Shown: positions 1 through 6,628 of the stretch, in pieces | How positions within the stretch are numbered: position 1 is the stretch's first letter | How the letters are laid out: each line of letters begins with the position of its first letter | Assembly (NCBI GenBank): GCA_003240855.1 | Contig: QFNN01000096.1 | Coordinates: forward strand, 1 to 11,175 | Length of the DNA stretch: 11,175 nt | Reading direction: 5' to 3' | From: Sphingomonas sanxanigenens | GTDB lineage: Bacteria > Pseudomonadota > Alphaproteobacteria > Sphingomonadales > Sphingomonadaceae | Position numbers and translations under genes: made by a program | Notes under the pieces: model-generated | The model's database searches: none | What the model was told of the DNA's origin: nothing | Seen by the model: only the letters and a program-made list of their open reading frames with translations

Positions 1-1215
1 GCCGCCTACAAGGCGTGCGAGCTGATCCGCCTGATCCGCAAGGACGGCATGTCAGTGCGCTGTGTGCTGACCGAAGGCGGCGCGCATTTCGTGACGCCGA
101 TGACCCTCGCCGCCCTGTCCGGAGACCAGGTTTTTACCAGCCTGTGGGCTTTGAAGGACGAGGCGGAGATGGGCCATATCCAGCTCAGCCGCGACGCCGA
201 TCTGGTCGTCGTCTGCCCCGGCACCGCCGATCTCATCGCCAAGATGGCGAACGGCGTTTCGGACAGCCTGGCGACCACGCTGCTGCTCGCCACCGACACG
301 CCCGTGCTCGTCGCGCCTGCGATGAACGTGCGCATGTGGCTTCATCCCGCCACGCGTCGCAACGTCGCAACGCTCCGAGGCGACGGGTTGACCGTGATGG
401 AACCCGACGAAGGCGTGATGGCGTGCAACGAATATGGCCCCGGCCGCCTGCCCGCGCCGCCGGCGATCCTCGAACGCATCCGCGCGCTGCTCTCCGCCGG
501 GATCGCAAAAAGGCCGGCCAAGCTGCCGCCGCCCGAAGGCGGACCGGCCTGGATCGCACGCGACGCGCGACTTGCCGGCCGCCGCATCATCGTCACCGCC
601 GGCCCGACGCACGAACCGATCGACCCCGTCCGCTACATCGCCAACCGATCCTCGGGGAAGCAGGGCTTCGCCATCGCGGGCGCCCTGGCGGCGCGCGGCG
701 CGCAGGTGACGCTGATCGCCGGCCCGGTGTCGCTCCCCACGCCGCCGGGCGTCACCCGCATCAATGTCGAGACCGCGCGGCAGATGGCGAGCGAGGTCGG
801 CCGCGCGCTGCCTGCCGATGCCGCAGTGATGGTCGCCGCCGTCGCCGACTGGCGCGTCGAACCCAGCGATCAGAAGATCAAGAAGCGCGCCGATGGGGCT
901 CCGCCCACGCTTGGCCTGTCGGAGAATCCCGACATTCTCGCCGAGCTGGCGCACGATGCGCGGCGCCCCCCGCTCGTCGTCGGCTTCGCGGCGGAAACCC
1001 AGAATGTCGTCGAAAACGCCGTCGCCAAGCGCGCCCGCAAAGGCGCCGACTGGATCGTCGCCAACGATGTCTCGGGCGATGTGATGGGCGGTGCCGAAAA
1101 TCGCGTTCACCTCATCACCGCATCGGGGATCGAGGATTGGCCGCAAGGCACGAAGGAGCAGGTCGCCGACCGGCTTGCCGAACGCATCGCCGATGCGCTG
1201 GGCGTTTCGGCATGA
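1..1215 (+). CDS. coaBC: Bifunctional phosphopantothenoylcysteine decarboxylase / phosphopantothenate-cysteine ligase (5'-truncated)
   Basis: This cytosolic enzyme carries out two successive steps of coenzyme A synthesis: ligation of cysteine to 4'-phosphopantothenate, then FMN-dependent decarboxylation to 4'-phosphopantetheine. The frame is open from base 1 (AAYKACELIRLIRKDG before the first internal Met), so the start lies upstream; 404 residues are visible. The N-terminal CoaC half shows His59 (GHIQLS), the PAMN motif with Asn109, and Cys142 in the ACNEYGPGR substrate clamp. All three sit 16 residues below the E. coli positions His75, Asn125 and Cys158, so about 16 residues are missing. 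The C-terminal CoaB half starts near residue 192 with GRRIIVTAGPTHEPIDPVRY, has Asn215 in IANRSSGK, AAVADW, and the KIKK lysines at 292-295. The stop overlaps the dut start (ATGA). In many alphaproteobacteria the gene lies beside ubiB and dut; ubiB may be just upstream. Identification is secure. Confidence 0.96.
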   Translation, partial: AAYKACELIRLIRKDGMSVRCVLTEGGAHFVTPMTLAALSGDQVFTSLWALKDEAEMGHIQLSRDADLVVVCPGTADLIAKMANGVSDSLATTLLLATDTPVLVAPAMNVRMWLHPATRRNVATLRGDGLTVMEPDEGVMACNEYGPGRLPAPPAILERIRALLSAGIAKRPAKLPPPEGGPAWIARDARLAGRRIIVTAGPTHEPIDPVRYIANRSSGKQGFAIAGALAARGAQVTLIAGPVSLPTPPGVTRINVETARQMASEVGRALPADAAVMVAAVADWRVEPSDQKIKKRADGAPPTLGLSENPDILAELAHDARRPPLVVGFAAETQNVVENAVAKRARKGADWIVANDVSGDVMGGAENRVHLITASGIEDWPQGTKEQVADRLAERIADALGVSA

Positions 1216-1658
1216 GCGCGCCGATCGCCATCCGCATAAAGCGCCTGCCGCATGGCGAGGGGCTGCCCCTGCCGGCGTACGCCACCGCGCATGCCGCCGG
1301 CATGGATGTCGTCGCCGCCGAGGATCTGACGCTCGCCCCCGGCGCGCGCCACGCGGTCGCCACCGGCTTCGCTATCGCCATTCCCGAAGGCTATGAAGTC
1401 CAGGTCCGCCCCCGCTCGGGGCTGGCGCTCAAGCACGGCATAACCTGCCTCAACACGCCCGGGACGATCGATGCCGATTATCGCGGCGAAGTGAAGGTCA
1501 TACTCGCCAATCTCGGCAGCGATCCCGTCGCCATCGCGCGCGGCGATCGCATCGCCCAGCTCGTTCCCGCCGCCGTCACTCTCGCCGCTTTCGCCGAGGT
1601 CGATGAACTGGACGAAACGGCGCGCGGCGCAGGCGGCTTCGGTTCGACGGGCGTGTGA
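1212..1658 (+). CDS. dut: Deoxyuridine 5'-triphosphate nucleotidohydrolase (dUTPase)
   Basis: Hydrolyses dUTP to dUMP and pyrophosphate, keeping uracil out of DNA and supplying dUMP for thymidylate synthesis. The 148-residue length fits the homotrimeric family. All five dUTPase motifs are visible: motif 1 AGMDVVAAED (29-38), motif 2 RPRSGLALKHG (66-76), motif 3 around LNTPGTIDADYRGE (80-93) with Asp87 as the expected catalytic aspartate, motif 4 GDRIAQLVPA (111-120), and the glycine-rich C-terminal motif 5 RGAGGFGSTG (138-147) that closes over the nucleotide. The ATG at 1212 overlaps the coaBC stop by 4 bp (ATGA), and no clear Shine-Dalgarno sequence precedes it, which suggests translational coupling. 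Its own stop overlaps the next start in the same way (GTGA). Nothing is missing; the call is secure. Confidence 0.97.
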   Translation: MSAPIAIRIKRLPHGEGLPLPAYATAHAAGMDVVAAEDLTLAPGARHAVATGFAIAIPEGYEVQVRPRSGLALKHGITCLNTPGTIDADYRGEVKVILANLGSDPVAIARGDRIAQLVPAAVTLAAFAEVDELDETARGAGGFGSTGV

Positions 1659-2407
1659 CCGAGCTTAGCGACACGCAGATCGATCGCTACGCCCGCCATA
1701 TCATCCTCAAGGAGATTGGCGGCGAAGGGCAGAAGCGGCTGCTCGACGCGACTATCGCGATCATCGGGGTCGGAGGGATCGGCTGCCCGGCAGTGGAAGC
1801 GCTGGCAGCGGCCGGCGTGGGCCGGCTGCGCCTGATCGACGACGACTTAGTCGCGCTCTCGAACCTCCAGCGGCAGACATTGTTCGGCACGGCCGATGTC
1901 GGTCGCCCCAAGGTCGACGCCGCTGCGGACGCAATCGCGCGCCTGACCCCGGACGTGACGGTCGAGCGCCGCCCTGTCCGTCTCGGCGGCGACAATGCCA
2001 AGGCCCTGCTTGCCGGCGCGGATGTGGTGATCGACGGCTGCGACAATTTCGCCACCCGCCTGATCGTCGCCGCCGCCGCCCAGGCGCTTCATATCCCGCT
2101 GGTCTCGGCCGCCGTGGGGCAGTTCGAGGGGCAGCTTGCCGTCTATCGCGGGTGGGAAGCGGGCAAGCCCTGCTATCGCTGCCTCGTCGGCGACGATCCG
2201 GATCGTCCCGACGTGAGCTGCGCCGATCAGGGCGTGCTCGGCGCGCTTACCCAGAGCATGGGCGGGCTCGCCGCGATCGAGGCGATCCGCCAGATTCTGA
2301 CCTTTGGCGCGGACAGTGCCGGCCAGCTCCTGATCCTCGATGCGCTCGCCTTCCGTTTCCGCACCATCGCGCTGCCCAAGGATCCCGGCTGCTCGTGCAA
2401 GGCCTGA
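1655..2407 (+). CDS. MoeB/ThiF/HesA-family E1-like adenylyltransferase
   Basis: Members of this family adenylate the C-terminal glycine of a ubiquitin-like sulfur carrier (MoaD or ThiS) for molybdopterin or thiazole synthesis. The 250-residue protein begins RYARHIILKEIGGEGQKRL and has the nucleotide loop GVGGIGCP (38-45), the D-SNLQRQ arginine-finger segment (Arg73), Lys86, Asp130 in DGCDN, and Cys189 in SCADQGVLG at the usual catalytic-cysteine position. The zinc knuckle is odd: the first half is Cys173-x-x-Cys176 (CYRC), but the second is Cys246-Ser-Cys248 at the very C-terminus, one residue shorter than the usual CxxC. The start is GTG at 1655, overlapping the dut stop (GTGA). No MoaD, ThiS or rhodanese domain is present or adjacent, so MoeB and ThiF cannot be told apart and no symbol is given. 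The next gene, a DsrE-like protein, hints at sulfur transfer. Confidence 0.9.
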   Translation: MTELSDTQIDRYARHIILKEIGGEGQKRLLDATIAIIGVGGIGCPAVEALAAAGVGRLRLIDDDLVALSNLQRQTLFGTADVGRPKVDAAADAIARLTPDVTVERRPVRLGGDNAKALLAGADVVIDGCDNFATRLIVAAAAQALHIPLVSAAVGQFEGQLAVYRGWEAGKPCYRCLVGDDPDRPDVSCADQGVLGALTQSMGGLAAIEAIRQILTFGADSAGQLLILDALAFRFRTIALPKDPGCSCKA

Positions 2408-2700
2408 CGATCATCGTCGCAACCGGCGACGCCGAACGCTTCGCCGCCGCCCTCGCGATCGCCAGCGCCTCGGCCGCGCTCGGTGCGCGCACGCGGCTTT
2501 ATCTGCACGAAGGGGCCGTGGCGCGGCTTGGCGACGCAGATCTGTCCGATGCGCTTGCGCTCGATGTCGCGATCATCGCCTGCCAGACCGGCCTCGCCGC
2601 GGCCGGCATCGATCTCTCTACGCTGGATCGGCGTATCGCGGCGGGCGGCCTCGTCTCGCTGCTCGCGGCGCTCGACGACGACAGACTCCTGACCATTTAG
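2395..2700 (+). CDS. Small DsrE-like protein (putative sulfur-relay family)
   Basis: A 101-residue cytosolic protein that resembles the DsrE/DsrF fold. It opens with a beta-strand pattern (GLTIIVATGD) and an alanine-rich helix, followed by TRLYLHEGAVARL, a second core strand ending in the single cysteine (VAIIACQTG, Cys63), and a C-terminal GGLVSLLAAL helix. In DsrE relatives a cysteine at the equivalent strand end can carry persulfide; whether this one does is inference. The protein is shorter than typical members, mainly between the second strand and the cysteine strand. The likely start is GTG at 2395, with AAGGA at 2378-2382 as a possible ribosome binding site, giving a 13-bp overlap with the E1-like gene. 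A CTG at 2404 overlapping its stop (CTGA) is an alternative. It closes the coaBC-dut-E1 operon. The reading frame is probably real because it continues a tight operon and carries a family-like pattern. Confidence 0.6.
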   Translation: MQGLTIIVATGDAERFAAALAIASASAALGARTRLYLHEGAVARLGDADLSDALALDVAIIACQTGLAAAGIDLSTLDRRIAAGGLVSLLAALDDDRLLTI

Positions 2701-2713
2701 AGCGCGCCGCCTT

Positions 2714-2725
2714 CCCGCGAGCGGG
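2714..2725. terminator. Weak hairpin between convergent genes
   Basis: CCCG-CGAG-CGGG forms a short perfect hairpin (4-bp stem, 4-base loop) in the 37-bp gap between the convergent DsrE-like gene and topA. It has no T-tract, so it is a poor intrinsic terminator. It is the only symmetric element in the gap. Confidence 0.25.
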
Positions 2726-2737
2726 CAGGACAGCCGA

Positions 2738-5356
2738 TCAATCGGACGCTTCTTTGGCAGGCGCCTTCTTCGTCGCAGCCTTCTTGGCCGGCGCTTTCTT
2801 CGCAGCCTTGGCAGGCGCTTTTTTCGCCGGAGCTTTTTTCGCCGCCGCTTTCTTCTTGCCCTTTGGAGCCGCCGCCGCGCGAGCATCGATCAACTGCGCG
2901 GCTTCCTCCAGCGTCAGCGCCCCGGGCTCTACGCCCTTGGGCAGGGTGGCATTGGTCGCGCCGTCAGTCACATAGGGGCCGTAACGCCCCGCCATCAGCC
3001 TGATCTCCGCCTCGGTGCGTGGATGGGCGCCCAGCACGCGCAAGGGCGCCGCCGCCGCGCCCCGCGCCGGCCGCCCGCCATTGGCCGCGGCCTCAGCCAG
3101 CTTGACGACGGCGGCGTTCATGCCCGTCTCGAACACCTCGGCGGTCGAGCCCAGCCGGGCATATTTGCCGTCATGCGCCAGATAGGGGCCATAGCGACCG
3201 ATCGAGGCCGTAATCATCTTGCCCGTCTCGGGATGCGCGCCGATCTCGCGCGGCAGGGAAAGCAGCTTCAGCGCCCATTCGAGGTCGAGCCCATCGCCCG
3301 GCAGATCCTTGGGAATCGACGCGCGCTTGGCTTCCTTGCCCTCGCCAAGCTGCAGATAGGGGCCGAAGCGCCCGCTGCGCTTAGAGACTTCCAGCCCGGT
3401 CGCGGGATCGACGCCAAGCGCCTCAGGACCGCTATCCTCGCCGCCATTGCCGCCCGGCTGAGCGAAACGGCGCGTATATTTGCATTCGGGATAATTGGAA
3501 CAGGCGACGAAAGCGCCGAAACGCCCACCACGCAGCGCCAGCCGCCCTTGCCCGCAATTTGGGCAGAGGCGCGGGTCCGATCCGTCGGCCCGCGCGGGGA
3601 AGAGATAGGGTTCGAGGAACTGATCGAGCGCAGCCGTGATGTCCGACGGCTTCTGTTCCATCACTTGCTGGGTCTTGGGCTTGAAGTCGCGCCAGAAGGC
3701 CTCGAGCACCGCCTGCCACTGCGCGCGGCCGCCCGAGATATCGTCGAGCTCATCCTCGAGCCCGGCGGTGAAATCATAGGAGACGTAACGCTCGAAAAAG
3801 CGTTCGAGGAACGCCGTCACCAGCCGCCCGCTCTCCTCGGCGAAGAAACGGTTCTTCTCGGTGCGCACATAGGCCCGATCCTTGAGCACCTGGATGATCG
3901 ACGCATAGGTCGAGGGGCGGCCGATCCCCAGTTCCTCCAGCCGCTTGACGAGGCTGGCCTCGGAAAAGCGGGGCGGCGGCTGGGTGAAATGCTGTTCGGC
4001 GTGAACCGCCTTCTTCGCGGGCGCGTCACCGGCGGCAAGCCGCGGCAGGCGGCGCGAATCCTCGTCGCTCTCGCCGTCGCCATTCTTGCCCGATCCGGCG
4101 CCGACATCGTCGCGCCCTTCCTCGTAAAGCGCGAGATAGCCGGGGAAGAGCACGACCTGCCCGGTCGCGCGCAGCGCCGTCTGGCCTGTCGCTTCCTCCA
4201 GCTCGACGGTGGTGCGCTCCATCCGCGCCGAGGCCATCTGGCTCGCCAGCGCGCGCTTGAAGATCAGGTCGTAAAGCCGCGCATCGTCACCCGACGCGGC
4301 GCGATCCTTGGAGAAATCGGTCGGGCGGATCGCCTCGTGCGCTTCCTGCGCATTCTTGGCCTTCGCCGTATATTGGCGCGGCTTGTCCGGCACGTAGGAC
4401 GCGTCGTAGCGATCGGCGATCGCCTTGCGCGCGGCGGAAATGGCGCTGCCGTCCATCTGCACGCCGTCGGTGCGCATGTAGGTTATCAGGCCCGACTCAT
4501 AGAGTCCCTGCGCGACGCGCATCGTGTGACTGGCGGAAAAGCCGAGTGTTCGGGCGGCTTCCTGCTGCAGCGTCGACGTGGTGAAGGGCGGCGGCGGGTT
4601 ACGCGTCGCGGGCTTGGTTTCAACCGATGCGACAGTGAAACGACCGGCCTCTACGGCGGCCTTCGCCGCTTCTGCATCACCGGCGTCGCCCAGCGTCAGG
4701 CGATCGATCTTCTCGCCGCGCAAACGAACCAAACGGGCAATGAAAGCCTGCCCGTCATGTTCCATATCGGCAAAAATGGACCAATATTCCTGCGCGACGA
4801 ACGCTTCGATCTCGCGCTCGCGATCGACGATCAGGCGCAGCGCGACTGACTGGACGCGCCCCGCCGACTTCGCGCCGGGCAGCTTGCGCCACAGCACCGG
4901 CGAGAGGGTGAAGCCCACCAGATAATCGAGCGCACGCCGCGCCCGATAAGCGTCGATCAGGTCAGTATCGAGTTCGCGCGGCTTGGCCATCGCCTCGGTC
5001 ACCGCCGCCTTGGTGATCGCGTTAAAGGTCACGCGCTCGACCGATTGAGGCAGCGCCTTCTTGGCCCTCAGCACTTCCTGCACATGCCAGGAAATCGCCT
5101 CGCCTTCGCGATCGGGGTCAGTGGCGAGGATCAGCCGGTCGGCCTTCTTCGCTTCGTCGGCGATCGCGCGGAGCTGCTTGCCCTTGTCGGCATAGGGTTC
5201 CCATTCCATCGCGAAACCGTCGTCCGGATCGACCGATCCGTCCCTGGGCGGCAAATCGCGGATATGGCCATAGGAGGCGAGAACGCGATAATCCCCGCCC
5301 AGATATTTCTCGATGGTTTTCGCCTTGGCAGGCGATTCTACGATGACTAGCTGCAT
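2738..5356 (-). CDS. topA: DNA topoisomerase I (type IA)
   Basis: Relaxes negative supercoils by transient single-strand cleavage through a 5'-phosphotyrosine. The 872-residue protein starts with MQLVIVESPAKAKTIEKYLG, so ATG at 5356 is chosen; the frame stays open upstream but without homologous sequence. The TOPRIM domain carries Glu7 and DPDREG (80-85, metal-binding acidic residues). The active site is ITYMRTD with Tyr293 and Arg295. IGRPSTYASIIQ lies at 478-488. An acidic, probably disordered insert spans about 412-445. One four-cysteine zinc finger follows (Cys598, 601, 619, 625). Three C-terminal repeats, each with GR(F/Y)GPY, occur near 662, 720 and 790. The protein ends in a Lys/Ala/Pro tail (831-870) with four copies of KKAPAK, resembling histone H1 tails and likely aiding DNA binding. 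It is convergent with the upstream operon. In alphaproteobacteria topA often sits near dprA and plsY, which is also true here. Confidence 0.97.
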   Translation of the reverse strand: MQLVIVESPAKAKTIEKYLGGDYRVLASYGHIRDLPPRDGSVDPDDGFAMEWEPYADKGKQLRAIADEAKKADRLILATDPDREGEAISWHVQEVLRAKKALPQSVERVTFNAITKAAVTEAMAKPRELDTDLIDAYRARRALDYLVGFTLSPVLWRKLPGAKSAGRVQSVALRLIVDREREIEAFVAQEYWSIFADMEHDGQAFIARLVRLRGEKIDRLTLGDAGDAEAAKAAVEAGRFTVASVETKPATRNPPPPFTTSTLQQEAARTLGFSASHTMRVAQGLYESGLITYMRTDGVQMDGSAISAARKAIADRYDASYVPDKPRQYTAKAKNAQEAHEAIRPTDFSKDRAASGDDARLYDLIFKRALASQMASARMERTTVELEEATGQTALRATGQVVLFPGYLALYEEGRDDVGAGSGKNGDGESDEDSRRLPRLAAGDAPAKKAVHAEQHFTQPPPRFSEASLVKRLEELGIGRPSTYASIIQVLKDRAYVRTEKNRFFAEESGRLVTAFLERFFERYVSYDFTAGLEDELDDISGGRAQWQAVLEAFWRDFKPKTQQVMEQKPSDITAALDQFLEPYLFPARADGSDPRLCPNCGQGRLALRGGRFGAFVACSNYPECKYTRRFAQPGGNGGEDSGPEALGVDPATGLEVSKRSGRFGPYLQLGEGKEAKRASIPKDLPGDGLDLEWALKLLSLPREIGAHPETGKMITASIGRYGPYLAHDGKYARLGSTAEVFETGMNAAVVKLAEAAANGGRPARGAAAAPLRVLGAHPRTEAEIRLMAGRYGPYVTDGATNATLPKGVEPGALTLEEAAQLIDARAAAAPKGKKKAAAKKAPAKKAPAKAAKKAPAKKAATKKAPAKEASD
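2741..2866 (-). repeat. Lys/Ala/Pro-rich repeat tract encoding the TopA tail
   Basis: The last 42 codons of topA form an imperfect repeat of the hexapeptide KKAPAK, present exactly at residues 840-845, 845-850, 853-858 and 863-868, with related KKAA units between. On the plus strand this appears as recurring blocks of the form GGCGCCTTCTT or GGCGCTTTTTT. Such tracts can change copy number by slippage. The encoded tail is strongly basic. Confidence 0.75.
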
Positions 5357-5412
5357 TGATCTGTTCGATGCCCCTCGTGCGTACGCGTAGGGTGGAAAGA
5401 CCGGGCAAGTCC

Positions 5413-5418
5413 AGTCAA
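5413..5418 (-). promoter_or_regulatory. Possible -35 element of topA
   Basis: Read on the minus strand, TTGACT lies 57 bp upstream of the topA ATG, in the 139-bp divergent gap shared with the exported-protein gene. It matches the sigma-70 -35 consensus at 5 of 6 bases. No good -10 hexamer follows at the usual distance, so only the -35 half is proposed. A purine run (GAGGGG) lies about 14 bases before the ATG, which is far for a ribosome binding site. Confidence 0.22.
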
Positions 5419-5495
5419 GGGGGTGGCGTGACGCACAATCCAAAGATTGAATCTGTGGGCGGCCCCGCGCCGTTCAAGCCCGGCCGGGCGGCGGC

Positions 5496-6032
5496 GTGAG
5501 CCTGCTGCTGGTCGCCGCGCTCGCCGCCGCCGCGCCGCATGTCGGATCGGCGGCCGAATGGCTGGCGCTGCCGCCCGCAGACGATTTCACGATCGCCTGG
5601 GGCGAGGATCGCGGGGGCGCAAAGGTGATCCAGCGGATCCGGCGCGGCGAAACGCTCCAGTCCTGGTCGCGGATGATCATGGAGCAGAGCTTCGCCGGCG
5701 CGGGCCAGACCGACGCGGCCGACGCCGCCGGCCAGATCGGCGCGATGTGGCGATCCACCTGCCCCGGCGCGACGCTGAGCGCGGTCGTCAGCACGCCGGG
5801 CGATCCCGGCCCCGTCGCGCGGATCAGTGGCGATTGCCCGCTCAACGCGCAGACCGGCCGCCCCGAAAGCCTCTTCGCCGCCGCGACGCGCAGCGGCGAC
5901 ACGCTCTACATCGCGCGCATCGCGATCAGGCGGAAGGCGACGGGCGACGACATAGGCTGGGCGGATGCCCTGCTTTCGGGGCTGACCATCTGCGCGCCCA
6001 ACAGCCCCAAGGCGATCTGCCAGGATCAGTGA
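5496..6032 (+). CDS. Exported protein of unknown function with four cysteines
   Basis: I do not recognise a named family. The 178-residue product starts at GTG 5496, the only start codon after the in-frame stop at 5448-5450. It opens with a hydrophobic leader (MSLLLVAALAAAAPHVGSAA) with plausible signal-peptidase cleavage after GSAA near residue 20, though a basic n-region is absent. The mature part has a tract beginning WLALPPADDFTIAW, then RRGETLQSWSRMIMEQSF (49-66), and four cysteines at 89, 114, 166 and 175 (STCPG, GDCPLN, TICAP, AICQD), an even number suited to two disulfides in the periplasm. The GETLQSWSRM segment and the spaced CP motifs resemble hypothetical exported proteins I recall from sphingomonads. 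It is divergent from topA and convergent with the crystallin-like gene. Codon use and GC content look like the neighbours, so recent transfer is not indicated. Confidence 0.75.
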   Translation: MSLLLVAALAAAAPHVGSAAEWLALPPADDFTIAWGEDRGGAKVIQRIRRGETLQSWSRMIMEQSFAGAGQTDAADAAGQIGAMWRSTCPGATLSAVVSTPGDPGPVARISGDCPLNAQTGRPESLFAAATRSGDTLYIARIAIRRKATGDDIGWADALLSGLTICAPNSPKAICQDQ

Positions 6033-6055
6033 AGGCCGGATTTCCGATGATCGTC

Positions 6056-6096
6056 GCCCCCGTCGCCGTCATTGCGAGCGCAGCGACGGCGGGGGC
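6056..6096. terminator. GC-rich stem-loop between convergent genes, overlapping a repeat copy
   Basis: GCCCCCGTCGC (6056-6066) pairs with GCGACGGCGGGGGC (6083-6096), leaving a 3-base bulge on the right arm and a 16-base loop. It lies 24 bp after the stop of the exported-protein gene and 17 bp after the stop of the minus-strand crystallin-like gene, so it could end both transcripts. There is no T-tract on either side. The loop contains CCGTCATTGCG, the 11-base word that also begins the palindromic repeat at 6547. Confidence 0.4.
6066..6088. repeat. Partial copy of the GTCATTGCG intergenic repeat
   Basis: CCGTCATTGCG at 6066-6076 is identical to the outer left arm of the full palindromic element at 6547-6557. 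After a 7-base insertion (AGCGCAG) the word CGACG (6084-6088) is also shared with it (6558-6562). The inner part (GAAGCAATCCAG) and the right half are absent, so this is a fragment. Confidence 0.6.
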
Positions 6097-6112
6097 CAGA
6101 TGGCAGCCAGCC

Positions 6113-6472
6113 CTATCGCCCGCCCAGATAGCGCACCGACATGATCCCGTTGCTCGTGCCGAGATAGATGAGCGAGTCGACGCGGCCGGTGTAGGTCTGG
6201 CACTGGCCCTTGAAGGCCGGCTCGGTGCAGACCTGCCAGTTGCCCACGGCATAGAGGCTGCTCGCCCGCCGTGCGAAGCGATAAGCCGAGAGATCGCCGA
6301 TCGTCTCGTTGAGCGTCGTGACCCGTCCGGTCAGCCCCGGCCCCGAATAGAGCCGCAGCGTGCCCGCCGCCGGCTGGACGAGCGCGCGGTTGCGCTCATA
6401 GCTGCGGTCACGCGCCGACGCCGGCGCAACGAGCGCCAGCGCGCTTATGGTGAGGATCGCCAGATGCTTCAT
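6113..6472 (-). CDS. Exported beta/gamma-crystallin-like small protein
   Basis: A 119-residue protein with a clear signal peptide (MKHLAILTISALALVAPASA, cleavage after ASA at residue 20). The mature part reads as two Greek-key-like units: LRLYSGPGLTGRVTTLNET onward (39-75), and GNWQVCTEPAFKGQCQTY to NGIMSVRYL (78-116). The second has the W-x-x-C...F-x-G-x-C pattern (Cys82, Cys91) and the terminal SVR seen in bacterial beta/gamma-crystallin and peptidase-inhibitor I36-type proteins. The calcium-binding consensus (N/D)(N/D)xx(S/T)S is degenerate in both units (RRASS, SNGIMS), so calcium binding is doubtful. The start is ATG 6472, with GGGAGG six bases upstream; a TTG two codons earlier is in frame but would abut the GGAGG. 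The gene is an isolated minus-strand unit flanked by copies of an intergenic repeat. The physiological role is unknown; periplasmic location is inferred. Confidence 0.75.
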   Translation of the reverse strand: MKHLAILTISALALVAPASARDRSYERNRALVQPAAGTLRLYSGPGLTGRVTTLNETIGDLSAYRFARRASSLYAVGNWQVCTEPAFKGQCQTYTGRVDSLIYLGTSNGIMSVRYLGGR

Positions 6473-6478
6473 CGCCAA

Positions 6479-6484
6479 CCTCCC
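6479..6484 (-). promoter_or_regulatory. Ribosome binding site of the crystallin-like gene
   Basis: Read on the minus strand, GGGAGG lies six bases before ATG 6472. It is the strongest Shine-Dalgarno match I found in the window, and it decides the start against the in-frame TTG at 6478, which directly follows it. Confidence 0.75.
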
Positions 6485-6546
6485 TGTTCCCTAAGCAGCA
6501 CTATGCACCGATTGGCGGGTGGCGGACAGCCTCGCGGTCCACCATT

Positions 6547-6628
6547 CCGTCATTGCGCGACGAAGCAATCCAGCTTCGATGCCCGGCGTCGTTCTGGATT
6601 GCTTCGGCCTGCGGCCTCGCAATGACGG
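6547..6628. repeat. 82-bp palindromic intergenic element
   Basis: Outer arms CCGTCATTGCG (6547-6557) and CGCAATGACGG (6618-6628) are perfect complements. Inner arms CGAAGCAATCCAG (6561-6573) and CTGGATTGCTTCG (6594-6606) are also perfect, 13 bp each. The loop is 20 bases (6574-6593), and the two stem parts are separated by 3 bases on the left and 11 on the right. It lies between the start of the crystallin-like gene and the stop of dprA and encodes nothing. From memory, repeats of the form GTCATTGCGAG...GAAGCAATCC are common between genes in sphingomonads and some other alphaproteobacteria. Confidence 0.85.

Noticed and set aside
15..1211. Long plus-strand frame running into dut, which would give a 547-residue protein.
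   Set aside because: The first 400 residues are an Arg-rich shifted-frame shadow of coaBC; only the part from 1212 is dUTPase.
3023..4849. A 608-codon open frame on the plus strand inside topA.
   Set aside because: It is antisense to a complete, motif-rich topA. Its translation is Arg/Gly/Leu-rich without recognisable motifs, as expected for the mirror frame of a GC-rich gene.
5357..5443. Upstream extension of topA by 29 codons.
   Set aside because: The extra residues precede the universal start MQLVIVESPAKAKTI and include the putative promoter region.
5447..6625. A 392-codon plus-strand frame from TTG 5447 overlapping the exported-protein gene.
   Set aside because: Its translation is Arg-rich and motif-free, crosses the convergent terminator, the antisense of the crystallin-like gene and the palindromic repeat. 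The alternative frame from GTG 5496 has a signal peptide and patterned cysteines.
6547..6628. The palindrome as an insertion-sequence end or attachment site.
   Set aside because: No transposase or integrase is nearby, no target-site duplication was seen, and the structure fits a REP/ERIC-like intergenic repeat better.
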